64,000 bases of DNA, from contig CM055098.1 of NCBI GenBank assembly GCA_029204225.1, forward strand, positions 50,811,995 through 50,875,994, read 5' to 3'. This DNA comes from Diphasiastrum complanatum. Taxonomy: Eukaryota > Streptophyta > Lycopodiopsida > Lycopodiales > Lycopodiaceae. Shown in pieces: positions 48,041 to 60,800 of this stretch. Made by a program: the position numbers and the translations under genes. Below the pieces are notes generated by a model. That model was not told the origin of the DNA, did not search any database, and saw only the letters and a program-made list of their open reading frames with translations. The first letter of the stretch is position 1, and each line of letters begins with the position of its first letter.

Positions 48041-48635
48041 CGCTCGCTTGCAGGACTACAGGTGAAGCCAATCCCATCATCCACCAGCACAGAGAAAGGG
48101 AGAGAGAGAGAGGGAGGATCACAAATGATGAATCACAAATGACGTAAAAAGAATAAGGAGCTCTTTCAAATTGTTCTGCAACACAATAGTAGGTACCTAA
48201 TAGCCAGAAACATGCAAAAAGAATTTGACTTGCTTAGGCCAAAGCGTAGGTAATACAATTCACTATTGCTAAATGTGAATGACAAATTAAGAAACTTATT
48301 TGGGTTAGAGATGTTGGAGAGGCTTGCGCACTAATTCAGCGAGGATTTTATCCAAAATAAATTAGATTCTTGAAAAAAAAATTAAATTGAACAAAATCAA
48401 AGAAAATTGCCCTAAAAAAATTCCTGACAATGTTAGTAGAAGCATTTATATATACATATCAAAACTCAAAAAGTGAAGGGTTGGAGAAATATAAGGCAAT
48501 TAAGAATGAAGGTGAAATTAAATAGGGCAGAACTTGAAACTACTTAGATGTTATAATGGGGAAAATATTGTGGGAATGAGTTAGGGCATCAGGAGTAAGG
48601 AAAAATTTAACTTTGTGGGAAGTGATCAGATGCAC

Positions 48636-48990
48636 AATATTACTCTGGGCTAACGCGACAAACATTACTATGTACATTCGTAACCTATCTTCTACGTAAC
48701 CCTTGCAAATTAACCAAAACCTGAAGTTTTGTCATTTGAGGATCTTTAGGTGCATAGCCTATGTACATATCCTAGACAAGTCAAGAAAAAAACTAGATTC
48801 GACAGAACTATGTTGTAAGTTCATCAAATATCTTGAGAATACCCATGGCTACAAGTTTTACAACCTTGTCACCAAAAATGTATATCTTTCAACAAACGTC
48901 ATTTTTGACAAAGAAATTGATATGAAACAAATAGAGGAATTAGCAGTAGGAGAGCACATTAGCAGTTATAATGACCAACGAAGGGCCTAG
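48636..48990 (+). mobile_element. Ty1/copia remnant (end of integrase)
   Basis: FRCIAYVHILDKSRKKLDS, then KFIKYLENTHGYKFYN and VYLSTNVIFDKE, is the conserved block that follows the integrase core in plant copia elements. It differs clearly from the block at 41.7 kb, so a different copia family is likely. Small broken fragment. Confidence 0.8.
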
Positions 48991-50069
48991 AACTGCCATA
49001 CAATATGAGCCAAAAAGGGCTCATAATTTTGAATGCATAAAAATCCCCCAAGATAGGATTTGTCCATATTCAAAAAAGGATATGATGTCTATTAGAATGT
49101 TGGCATGCAATGATGCATTGTCATTAATTGCATAGGTGGCCTTCGGAGGCAAATAACATGCAACAATGTATGCATGCGGGTCAATTTCAAGATCATGTGC
49201 AAGGACTTTCACCAATATATACTGAGCACGCTTATCACATCGCACTTTTGTAAGTGATGTCCTGGCATAATGAAGCAAATGATCGATAGAGAAAGAGTAT
49301 GAACTGTTCATTTCTGTTTCTTTTGACATTTTTTTCTCTTGGATATCTTATTATATGATTGATTGGAGCTGAACACCTAACCTCAAAGATAGGAAAGGTC
49401 TTTACCAACATGCCACTTATTGGGTGACTTTTATATTTCCGGAACACCTTTTTGATTTTAATCACCACCTATTGGATCCAAATGTTATCATCTAGGTAGA
49501 ACGATAAATTTCATTTATATAGGGTTAGATGTGATTTTGATGAAAAGTACCTTTTAATGCTATATCTGAGCCATTTCTAACAAGTGGACTATAACGTTCT
49601 ATTTTTTATCATTCTAATTCTTCATCCTACATTCACAGACTAATTCTTGAAATTGACATTTTTTAAAGATGAAACAAGTAATCAGTGATCAACGTTGACA
49701 TTGTCTAAGTGGTCTTTATGTATTACAGACATTTTGTATGCTAGATGATTCACTTCTGTTGATTTCATGATGATGATGCTTCTGTTTTTCATCTTACATA
49801 TTTGCTTGGCTATTATTCTATGTGGCTAGCCTTTGATTCCCAGTTATGCATGAAATTTGTGTAGGTTCTGTGAATCTACCATTCTCTTCTTTTAAATTTT
49901 GTAAAAAGTCAGTTGTTATATGTTGAGTTTCACTAGTAGCCTTCATAAACTATTCAACGCCTCTCCTGGAGAGATTGCCAAAATTGCTTGAATGCGTTCT
50001 TCCCTATAGTTATTCCTTTGTTGATTTTATCGTGTCTCAGGTCTTCAGGTGACATAAGGTAATGTTACA
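48991..50069. other. Region upstream of the PRP16-like gene
   Basis: No second gene recognised. An acceptor-like TTATCGTGTCTCAG at 50,027-50,040 could end an intron in the 5' untranslated region, placing the transcription start further left. A TATA box or first non-coding exon could not be fixed. Confidence 0.4.
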
Positions 50070-53000
50070 ATGGAAAGACTCGACCCTGAACCTAAAGCAA
50101 AAGGTGGTTTGCAACTTAGAGAGCGCATCATGTTCAAAAAACCGGAAGATCGTAAATCTACTCTAGGTATATCTCTTTGACAGTTTTGAGTTCGTTCATC
50201 TAAGATTTGGTACGTTCCAATAGTTAGATTGTGCCATCTTTTGAGCTTACAGGATCAAGGATTTTTGTGGGGCATCGAATCATTTGCTGTTGTGATTTTG
50301 GTTTTGTTTGGTTGTAGGCCTGGATGCAAAAAGGGCAACAAAGACTGGAAAAAGTAGCACAGTCAGTCTTTCCAGTTTTCCCTCTTTTGATGGAATTCAA
50401 GAGTCTGCGCAAAATAGTAGAGATAGTGAACAAGATGACGGCAGGGAAACACCAGTCAAGCAAGGTATACGCAAGTATCGTGCTCAAAGGGTTGATGCCA
50501 CTCCATCAGATCCAGGTATTGGATATATCTTATGTTAGCGACTCATTACATTTATCTCATTTGGTGGTCAAGTGCAACTTTACTTTTTAGCAGAATTCCA
50601 TTGTGTACTTTTGTGTTGAACATCAAGTTTCTTAATTCCTTTTCATTGATTGCTATGACTTCTTAGTACAACCTCAGAGTGCCTCAGATTATTGCAGTCC
50701 AATTCTATGTTGCTATTTTTTGCAAAGGTAGTAAACTTTGGTTCAACGCTCCTTATGTCTTATTTATGGACATGTGTTTGGTCTATTCTGTTCAGGAATG
50801 TACTGCATGTGTTTATGTGACAATAGGCTTTGATTATCGTTGTTGCTCAAACGTCAGATAAATGTATCTCTACCTACATTTTTTTAGCAATGTTATCTTC
50901 CTGTGATTAATGTCCCAAAGAAAGGTAGAGCACTGTTCTTGTTTAAAATGAGGACCATTCACTTTTGAATTGGTTTTGATCAGAAGATGATTGGTAAGGT
51001 TCTTGTGATTATTTGGTCTCTTTGTGTGCCAAGACCCAAGCATGTGATGGATTGTTTGATGTATGAATACGGGTTAAAGATTCCGACCTTCAATATGAAT
51101 CTGATCAGGGTTTGATCTATGAGTTTTCAGGAAATGAAATGCTTTGTTATAGCTGTTGGAGGAATAATGGAGGAGTCTCCATGAAGAAAGAGGGTGCCAA
51201 AACCCTAATATTAAGATTATGAGGATATGGATGAGCGATAGGATTGGCCAATCTTATGAAGCATTCTCCATGGAGAATAAATCACAATAAGTAACTTTTC
51301 AGTCGGGACGGCTACTTTAGAGAGGGAGGGGATGTCACTACATTCTGATCCTGTATCTGCCTTTGGTTAAATTTTCCTATCTAGAAAGGACTTTCTCGAT
51401 TGCAAATTATTTTTATTTGATACAATGTAGTAATTTAGATGCATCTGATGAAAAAGTACATTGTAAATTTTTTCCTTTAGTGCATGTTCTGGGGAAGCCT
51501 AATGTAATTTTCTGGATCGCATGGATCGGAACGTGCATCTATGGTTTGTGATAGCCATGCAAAAGGGGAATAAATATAATGCAAAATACGTTAGATCCTC
51601 CAATAAATGCATAGAAAGATGGACCATGCAAATTGTGAAGGCAACATCTGGCTGCTTATCATATGGAGCAACCAAAATGCATGAAAAGGAAATGGGGGGA
51701 TTAGGGCCATGCAGATAGTGAGTGATGCTCAAGGCTAAGTATGGTTAGAGAGGCAATTTTCTGTGAAGTATATGCTCAGAGAAAAAGCCAAACATGTAGC
51801 GCAGGGTGTCCAAAACTGAAGGCACGGTGAAAACCATGCGAAGGCTAAAACTAGTCATGAGTCCAACTATTGTGGGTTTAAAGGGCCATATTATCAAACT
51901 TGTGTAGAGTGGGAGCAGTCTTTCAGCTGGTCTCATGAAGAGCCATGAGGACTGGAGAGATCTGTTAGAAAACGGACTTGATCATACAAGTAAACTAAGA
52001 CAAGATTTCTAGTGTGATGAAGCAATAATCAAACACTTGAGAGAGAAAACAAATGATGAGAAACTCCAATTATGTCCCATTGCATATGAGGTAGGGCACA
52101 CTACATACTTATAGACTTTGATCTATGCTGAAAAGCAAAAGCAATTGCCTAGTTAATGTCTCTATATATGGCTAAAGCATCAATACCTATCTATAGCAAA
52201 ACTTGTGCGCCAAATCAAGCACTAGAATCTCAAACTTGAGTCTAACTAGATTCTAACTTGACTTCCCTAAATATAGGTAAGGGCCCCTAGAATTAGCATG
52301 TGCCATGCCAATAATCCTAATTAATCCTGGATGACAACATTAGGGGTAATTATGTGAACATTAACTATAACAAGATCCTTGCAAAAAAATTGTTGTGGAG
52401 GAGGAAGGTATTGTGTATGAAATAGCCCTTCCCATGATCCACCCTTTTTTTTGAATTGAGAACACGCAAAAAGAATGAATTTTGGAAGAAGAGCTTGTGC
52501 AATGATTGATTATGGAAAAGACGGTAATCTAACTAGGAAAGCAAAAGTTAGTTTTACTGCTATGCTTTGCCATTAAGGAGGCGTGGACAATCACCAGTGT
52601 TCTTTTGACCACAGCCAAGGTTTGATTTCATGTTGTTTAGACTTTGAAGAAGGTGCCTATTGATAAAATTCAGAGAACCAGGGTGAGAGAAACTCAAGAG
52701 AGTGTGGGCTAAGGGAGCCTGCTTATTCATTGCAAGAAAGAGAAAAATGTGCCCTTGGGAAGCGAGTGGGAAGCGAGCGTGGGAAGGATCTGTTGCTGCC
52801 CTTAATTTTCAAAAGTATGTGCAGTGAACGAATGAGTAGTATTCTTGCAGGCCAGATTGAAGACATGTTGAACATAGCTTGAATTGTTGTTGCTCTCATT
52901 GTTAGACAATCTCCTGCTGTCCATGATTGGCTTTTCTTCGTGCTGCCTGCTCTTGGAGAAAAGACTGTTTGATGGAAATTACCTCCTTGCTATGAGAAGA

Positions 53001-55374
53001 TTCTTTTTGTGGCTACAGATAACCAGTCTTCTGTTCAAGTAAAACCAAGACAACAAGTGCATAACTAGCCAAGACAAATTGCTTGAATCTGGCACTTGCG
53101 CCTTTTGCTCTTAACTTACAGATAGATGTGCTTTAGCCTGGAACAGCTATATTTGATTTTGGAGGACAAGGAACTTCAGCCTGAAGGGTGACGGCCTTGA
53201 GTAACCAGAATGAATGGGCCAAGATTTGATGAGGAGAAACCTGGCAAATCAGCAATATGAGCGTATCGATAAACTAAGTTTCTTTTGTCCCGACTTCCTA
53301 GAATTATTACAGTCCCTCAGAGTTATCCTAGAATTGACTTTAAAGTAAACATATCTTCAGCATCTATGTCCAAAGAAAGGTAAAATAGGTGAGAATGTGA
53401 CCTTTTACTGCAAGGATTATCTACAAAACTAGCTATCACCATTCTTGAACTGTGATTATCATGCTTTAGAACTTCTGGCACCCTCCTATTGTACGAGGTA
53501 TGTTGGCATGTGCCTAGCTAAGTTATGATGAGGAGCAATCCACAATGAGCAATAAGCAATATAGGAGATGGCACTATAATGTGAAGTGCTGAAAACTGAC
53601 TGATGCAATGCAACAACAAAACAGTGGCCTTGTTGAGTTCGAAATGTCGTGGACATCTCATTTGCTGGAGTTTCTAGATTGTTGGTGCATTTGAATCACC
53701 AATTGTTTTTCCTTGTGAGGTTTCAATTTCCTGGTTGGACTCGTAAGGATAACTCAACTAGTTAGAGACTCTATAAGCACTAGTTAGTCCAGGGTGTATC
53801 TAACAAAATTTAAAATGTATGTCAACTCATATAGCAAGTTATGTGTGACCATAATTGAAGTGATGCTAGTTGGCGTTACCAATATATTAGGTTTTGTATT
53901 CTTGATCTTTTTGAATTTGTTTTTGCTTTTTAGTATTTGCAACTTATGTTTACAACTTTCATTATCCTTGCATATTGCTAATCTCTCATTTTTCGGGTTT
54001 TGATAATCTGTGAGTAAATAACAGCATTTTGTCGCCAACTACAAGAAGATGCTAACTAGATGCAAAAATTTCAATGGATTTCAATGTAAGATAACTTTAT
54101 TACTGATAATTCTCTCAATGTCTCTTGATGGGTTTCATGACAATCTCTAGCACATTTTCCTTCTATGGTATTGTGTCCACTTGTCTTTTTTCTTTTTTGT
54201 CACGTATTAAAATTGGCTTTTCATTTTCCAATATCACAAAAGGCTTGGACATCATAGCTTGAGCCACTGTATCATGTGAATCATTCACAACCATTCAACT
54301 TTCTCATGTAAAACAATTTACATAGTCTACGTGATTATGTGAGTACCAAATTGTGTAATCTATGTGGCAATTCAAGTATCAAACCATCACTGTCATGAAC
54401 AATATCTACTTTTAAGGTATTACATTGTATTTTTGTGGATAAATTATAGGTTTGATACATAGTTCTCGTGAACCGTGGATGGTTCACCACGGTTCTTGGA
54501 ACTTTACAGTGAATCGTACGGTTCACAATGTTTGGTTCCAAGAACCGTGATAATTATTTAAATTTGTTTTTTAGGGGTTTTGGGGGGGAAAGGGCATAAT
54601 TTTTTTTTTAATTAATTAATTAATTCATTAGATGAACCGTACCACGGTTCATGAATTGTGGTATGGTTCATTATACGGTTCTTGGGACCCACAGTTCTGA
54701 GAACCGTGGGTTCTATGGTTTGATAGGTTGAAAATTTTCAATTATAAAATAGAAAAGGTGTTTTGACACATTTGAGAACCAAATTTTGATTGAAAACGTT
54801 ATTTCAGAATATTTTTTGCAACCTCCAAACATAGCATGCCGGTGTACTAAGTAAATCAGCTAGAAAAAAAAATTTGCAACCTTCAAAGATAGTGAAACAG
54901 GAAAAATAATTTTGCATCCTCCAAAGATGGCACGTTGTGTGCTATAAGGTATTCCGTTGCAAAAAAAAAAAAAAATTCGGCCAGATCCCTTGGCTTGCCG
55001 GCGTGCTATCTTTGGACGCTAAAATATAATCTAAATGTGAAATTTTTTCTACTTTGGTATTCCATTGTGGGATTTTTAACTATGTAGTATGTACCAAACC
55101 ACAATTCTAAATGATAAACATTCAACTAGTGGCATAAAAAAGGTAGCACACCATGTGCTATCTTTTTGCTGAATCATGGCAAGCAAGAAATTCGCAAAAC
55201 TCGCAAAATGCCAAGGCCCCCATTTTTGGATTTTGATCTGAAGTCCATTAAGATACAAGTAATCAGATGATGTTCTTTAACCTTTTCAATGTGATTGATA
55301 TGTTTACAGGTGGAGTTAATGAGGATACTTTTGTAGCAATATCGAAGCGTAAAAGGGAGCATCATACTCACATG
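50070..55374 (+). CDS. PRP16: Pre-mRNA-splicing helicase PRP16/DEAH7 (DHX38 orthologue), 5' exons only
   Basis: Three exons: 50,070-50,166, 50,318-50,515 and 55,310-55,374, with introns of 151 and 4,794 bp. All splice sites are GT-AG, and both junctions are phase 1 and in frame, giving 120 residues from the ATG. Human DHX38 has HYRSARVETPSHPGGVSEE; here the spliced reading is KYRAQRVDATPSDPGGVNED, followed by a basic KRKREHHTHM segment. The first exon's FKKPEDRKSTLGLD matches the FKAP...SLLGLD box near the N-terminus of PRP16 proteins. PRP16 is the DEAH-box ATPase that remodels the spliceosome between the two steps of splicing; plant DEAH7 (CLUMSY VEIN in Arabidopsis) is about 1,200-1,250 residues. 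The helicase core is not in the window. Exon 3 ends in phase 0 at a good GTAAGC donor, so the gene should continue right. A truncated duplicate is the alternative. Confidence 0.8.
54458..54717. mobile_element. hAT-type MITE, 260 bp, with 8-bp target duplication
   Basis: GTTTGATA at 54,450-54,457 and again at 54,718-54,725 flanks an element that begins CATAG and ends CTATG. An exact 8-bp target-site duplication is the hAT hallmark. The interior is built of repeated ACGGTTC/GAACCGT phrases in both orientations (at least eight), typical of subterminal transposase-binding repeats. It has no coding capacity, so it is a non-autonomous copy. Confidence 0.8.
54820..55020. mobile_element. TIR element with ~20-bp imperfect ends
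   Basis: The left end, ACCTCCAAACATAGCATGC, is mirrored on the right by GCGTGCTATCTTTGGACGC at 55,001-55,019. Further internal copies of TTGCAWCCTYCAAAGATRG lie at about 54,873 and 54,912, and a related inverted copy outside the right end near 55,150. It has a poly-A run inside. Superfamily unknown; Mutator-like is possible because of the nested subterminal copies. Confidence 0.5.
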
Positions 55375-57889
55375 GTAAGCTGGATGGTATTGTGCAGTAT
55401 TTGCCCTTTTTATTTTTTTGAATGTTTATGCACTTTTGAAGTTTATTTGGGAAAAGTTTGGGTGCCTCTCTGTGTTGAGGTAGTACTTTACGTTAGTTAT
55501 GTGCAAGGTTGTTATTATATATAAGATTTGTTTTTTCTGTAGCATGGTTGTTGCTTAAATGAACTTACAATTTGAGATGTATATGTGAAGAGCATCTGGG
55601 AAGTGATCCTCCTTTTATGGAATCTTGTCAGCATTATTTTAGGGTTAATTGTTAGATTTTTAAAGTAAATATTCTTCAATGCAAGATATTATTGCTCTAC
55701 AAAAGCGATCTCTGATTGTTCCATTTTGCTTCATGCGTGGTCCAAGTACTTCTCGATGGCTATTAATAATAGTTCATTTTGGCTTCTTATCCCCTTTCTG
55801 GTGCAGGTCACACAGTTATTAGTTCTTGTGTACACTGTTTGCTGGCTGCTGCTATTGTTACTGCACATGGTGATTTTGGTTATTTCATGTACGTGTTATA
55901 TTTTTTGGGGAATGTAGGCTTCCTTCTTCATCTATGTGCGCTTCATGTCTCGGATGAGTAATCTGCTACATACTTGGCCTGAAACTTGTGTAATTTTTAG
56001 CTTTTGCACCATTTTAGGCTAACCGGTTGTTTGTAGATCTTCAGTTAAGTTCTTAGAGAGAATTTTGGTGGGATAGAAGCTTTTGGCAGATGAATTCAGT
56101 TCACCTAGTATACCCCATCGTTTCTCAATAACACTTGTATTACGCCTTCGTTTCCTTTATGATAGTTTATTGGGCCTATGGCAATCTTCGCTAAATATAA
56201 ATGATGACCTTGTATACATATTATTGTGAATGCAAAGCTATTCTGGGATCTATGCACACATGTGCTTGTTTTTTATCTCTTTCTTAGTTGCATGGTAACA
56301 TCTTCCAATTTTTCACACATTTGGACTGCCAAGTACAGAACATGACTTGCTGTAATACTTGTTTTGATGGCAATTATTGAAGAAAATGTCAGACTCTGCT
56401 CTTTCCTTGATTCTTGCTGCCTCCTCTTTGTCCCTCTGCGCAGTTGTCTCCACTCTGTCATGATCCCTTTCCCCTCTTTCTCTGCTACGTGGCCTCCACT
56501 CTCTCCTGACCCACCCTCTCTGCTATCTCTGTCACCCCCGCAGATTGATCTTCCTTTGAGGATCAGGCAGAGCAATCAGATCTCCCTCCGGCCCTCCGGC
56601 CTGTCCCCTTCAGCAGAACCGTTTGACGTTGCAACTTCTAGCTAAAACTGCCGGTTGCAGCAGAAGCCTCTCTCCAGCCTAGGTCCTTAGCTATGAAAAA
56701 CAATTATCTTAGATTTTTTTGCTGGAGTTTCATATAAGACACAAAATCGAAAGCACCAATCACCCAGCCTTTGTTATGAGCCCTTTGCTAACAATGCACG
56801 GCTGCATTTTGAGGCTGCCAATTGAAGTGGGGCTTAGTAATTCTTGTTAGCATATCAGTAGGGTTCAATAAGGTGGTCCTTATCTATAAATCATTCGGGT
56901 CAAGTTTGAGGATTGCAAGGCCAGCTCTTAAGTATGTTTAATCAAAGGGTGATGATTTGAGTCCAATGATTTTGCATATTATATCTTCTCAAAGGTGTGC
57001 TTGGATAGTCACCTTGTACATGCTTGTCTTGAAGAGTTATTTGATTGCAAGTTTAGTTTTTCCTATAGGCTAGAAGAAGTGGATTTGAATAATCTATTAA
57101 GGATCTTAGTTTATTACACCCTTTCGTTTGCTGAAGGAGCCAGATTATGTCTGGATCTCTACCTTTGAACACCAAAGTCCAACTTTTAGACTGCCAATTT
57201 TCCTATAGGCTAGAAGAAGTGGATTTGAATAATTTATTAAGGATCTTAGTTTATTACACCCTTTCGTTTGCTGAAGGAGCCAGATTATGTCTGGATCTCT
57301 ATCTTTGAACACCGAAGTCCAACTTTTAGACTGCCAATTTTCCAGCACCTTAGATGTGAAAATATTCACTGTTAGATGTTAAGCACATCTGATTTGCGCT
57401 CAAAAATCCGATTATGGGACTTCAATGGTCTAGCCCTTCTTGAAGCTGCCGTAATTTTATGATGATGAACCACACTTTTAATAGTGGTAGATTAGCAGCA
57501 GGCAGGACTTTGTCCTGCTTTAGCCATTTTGGGCAGCAGAACCCAGTAACTGGAGTAACCAAATCAACTATGATATTTCTGTCAAATTGTTTTGAACAAC
57601 CAATTGGCAGTGGTCTTTAAGCAAGTGAATCATCAACAGGTCAGTTCCTTTCACGTTGCTTGAGGCACAAACATTAGAATGCCCCGGACGGGCTTTAAAT
57701 TAGTGCTTACAACTTTTGAAGTTTGATCCATCATGCCAAAGGGCGAATACCAAAAAAGAAATTTCTGTTTGCATATGCTGCAAAGGATAGAGTTTTTCAG
57801 CTGTTTATCTTAGTGAACTGCTGTATCTTGATATATTTATCCTGAATGACTTCTGACCACCTGGCCTTATGGCCTCTTAGGTCAACGAC
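55375..57889. other. Non-coding DNA, presumed third intron of the PRP16-like gene
   Basis: No further PRP16 exon was recognised. The stretch 56,360-56,650 is pyrimidine- and C-rich (CTCTSCTG phrases) and open on the plus strand, but has no recognisable protein. A tandem duplication lies at 57,061. Confidence 0.45.
57061..57340 (+). repeat. Recent tandem duplication, 2 x 140 bp
   Basis: The unit begins TCCTATAGGCTAGAAGAAG at 57,061 and again at 57,201 and ends GACTGCCAATTT. I count three differences in 140 positions, so it is about 98% identical. Confidence 0.92.
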
Positions 57890-60800
57890 ATCACATATGT
57901 ACTCAAGGGACTGGATCATAATCTATCTCGAGGCCGCGATTGGATATGATATGGCTCAAGTACTTGAGCTTGATCTAAAAGAATTCACATTTTGACTCCT
58001 TAGCATAGAGTTTTTCTTGCCTTAGAAGCTCGAAGACAATACGAAGATGTTTTTCATGCTCCTCAAGGGTCTGACTTTATAAATTTATATGTCGTGGAAA
58101 TACATCACCACAAACTTCCTCAAATATGGACGAAGGATATCGTTCACATCATCATCTGCTGGAATGTAGCAAGTGCATTCATGAATGGTAACAACAAAAA
58201 CTCATAATAGCCATACTTGGGTTCAAAAACTAGTCTTAGAAACATCCTCGTTCTTAATCGTTATTTGATGGTAGCCTGATCTTAGAAATACTTTGCTCCA
58301 TTCACAAGGTCCATTAGATCATCCATCCTAGGCAAAGGATATCTACTATTGATGGTCATTTTATTCATTTTTTTTTATCGTCAACACATGGATGAGTGCC
58401 TCCATCTTGAATTATTAACTTGTGGGTTTATTGGTAATCTACATTCACATTTACCAAATAACACAACCACAAATACTGCAAGTCCATCTTCTCTATTTGC
58501 ATACATGTAATAAGAGGGCTCTGTACAGATGGCCTCCCCCCCTACAGGAAATGAGACAAACCCTTATACTTGATAACATACTCATGCGAAAGGAAATCTA
58601 TAGCGGGCTGCTTACTTGCATGCCATCGCTTTCCTAATACAGTATCAAACTTGGCTAACTTGGTGATCTCAAAGTCTAACATCTCAGAATAAGTGTGAAT
58701 AGTGAGTAGCGCTTGAGAGACTCGTCGATCCCACACCTCTGTCCTCTTACCTGGCATCTCAACTGTATACCGGTGATCAGAAGGCACAATAGCCAAGTTA
58801 AGCTTCTTCATTGCACAAGAGTTGATAATATTATTATGTCAGGAGCCGATGTCGAATAATACAAGAACATCTTGACTTTCCAGCTTCCCCCTCATTTGTA
58901 TCAGCTTACTTTTCGGAAACTGATACCCGTCTTGTTCCCTGGTGGAAAGGAAATAAACTGGTGCATCTAGAATAATTTTTCGCACCGAAATGGTCATGAC
59001 ATGCTTTGTGTCCTCATCATTGGTACCCAATAAATCATCCAACATATTCTCATCCTTGACCCTTCCTGGCACGGCTGTAAAGTATGGAGTTTTTTGCCCA
59101 TCCGCCAAGGACAATCTTTGAACAAGTGTTTGCCAAGGCAGAAAAAACAGTCCTTCTTTCTTGGCCTTTTCTTTTTGTTCTGCTATGAGGGTAGATTTAC
59201 TGTAGGAGCGTTTTGGCATAGAGAGTGCTAGCTTACGCTTCAGAACTTGCTGCATCCGGATAGGGTGTCCCTGTGGGAGATTTCTGTGGCTCTGCTGGCC
59301 AACCTTTTGCGACCCCTTCTTCTGGTGCATATCCAAAATCAGGCTTGCTTTTGACATTGCCTTCGTAGTTGAGGGCCATAGCAATTGCCTCTTCCAAGGC
59401 CTTACAATGTGCATTCAGAACATGTGGCCTCAACTCTTCATGAAGACCAAACACACATTTATGTACAATCAGCCACTCAGGGATCTCTTTCGGAATCTTG
59501 ATGAGCATTTCCCTGTACTTATCAGCATATTCCTGCACACTATAGTGTTTCTGACAATGCAGAAACCATGCATCCGTCCCACGTACGTGCTCATGTGGAG
59601 GAATGAACTGAGCCTTGAAGGCCTGCTTGAATTCAACCTAGGTGGTTGGCATTGGTTAAACTTGAGCAATTTCTGCCACCACCTATCAGCAAAATTAATG
59701 AAATGGTAAGCGGCTTTTCAAATTCTCCAACCTTCATCGGTTGGAGCTCTTTTAAAAACATTATACTTTTCCCATTTATGCAACCATTGATCCACCACAT
59801 CAGTAGTTCTTTGCTGGGAATTTTCAGAAAACTTAGCAGGTCTGATATCTTTGTCTTTTGGGGATGGAATTGGAATGAGCAACTGAGGCGACATGGGAGA
59901 AGGGAATTGCAACGGGTGCGGCGGATGATACTGTGAAGATGATGCATGATTTCCAGCATAATTTCCAACAATGGAAGATAACAAAGTACGCATCTTTGCC
60001 ATGGACCTCTCCATACTATCTATGCGAACATGCACCAACGGAGAAACACCCGCAGGCGGACTCATCATCCCCGTACTGGGATTACGGTTAGTATCAGGAC
60101 TGGCTGGTCGAGACTGAAGGGAAACTGGTGCACTGGTGGGGATATCGACTCTATCATCAGCCATGATTACCAAACGAAAGTACAAAAATACAAAGTACTT
60201 GACAAGAAAAAGAAACAAGGAAAATACAAGAAATTATACAGGAAAAGGGAAATGACACTTTTCTTTCTAGTATTGCTTCTAGCTGGAAACAACAAGGAAC
60301 TGGGTATTAACAGAAAGGAGTTTAAACACATGTCCAAAGAATATCATCAGTTCCACGTTGATACAATTTACCAGAGATCAATTGATAAATGGTAAAATAT
60401 AACTCTCTCCAAAACAATGGGCTGGGACTTTAAACAGGTGCGCTGCCCACAAAATGACTGATCATTCCCCCTTCCAAATCTGTGGATTGGCCAGTTGTTA
60501 CAGCTGCTAGAGAGCTGGAAACTTGCACTGATCTTTAGCTGACTTTCAGCTGTACTTAAGTATCCTTCTTCAACAGTGATGGAGGTCTGGTGGCACTGGT
60601 CTTCAGCAGGCAGGACCAGTGATGGAGCTCTGTCCAATCTTTGAAAAACAGTCCATTTAGAAGTGTGAGTGCACCGGAGATATAGACAGGGAGCAGCGGC
60701 CCTTGGAGATGAGCTAGAAGTCTGTTAGCAGAAGCTATCTTTCTGGAATAGGAAGTGTGTTGGACTTTCAGCTAATAAGTTACCTGGAGATGAACTGAGC

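Larger units (their letters stand above)
46201..48635. other. Non-coding DNA with clustered simple and tandem repeats
   Basis: No gene recognised. A perfect 13-bp inverted repeat (CCACTCCATCCAA at 46,518-46,530, TTGGATGGAGTGG at 46,573-46,585) could be the stem of a small element. The stretch 46,440-47,340 is more GC-rich than its surroundings. Several tandem arrays are listed separately. Confidence 0.5.
50516..55309 (+). other. Second intron of the PRP16-like gene
   Basis: Donor CCAG|GTATTG, acceptor GTTTACAG|GTGG. The 4.8-kb intron is AT-rich and contains two TIR elements near its 3' end (separate entries). No other gene or exon was recognised within it. Confidence 0.75.

Noticed and set aside
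47345-48122. Several long minus-strand open frames rich in Ser-Leu
   Set aside because: They are translations of the GA/TC microsatellite and the 76-bp tandem array; length comes from the simple repeat, not coding constraint.
49021-49329. Minus-strand open frame of about 100 codons next to the copia fragment at 48.7 kb
   Set aside because: The translation has a protein-like stretch (DHLLHYARTSLTKVRCDK) but matches nothing I know, has no splice or promoter context, and lies opposite decayed copia sequence. Too weak to call.
56364-56645. C-rich plus-strand open frame, considered as a PRP16 exon
   Set aside because: The translation is Ser/Pro/Leu-rich without the Arg/Asp/Ser-rich character expected for the PRP16 N-terminal domain, and no good splice sites frame it.
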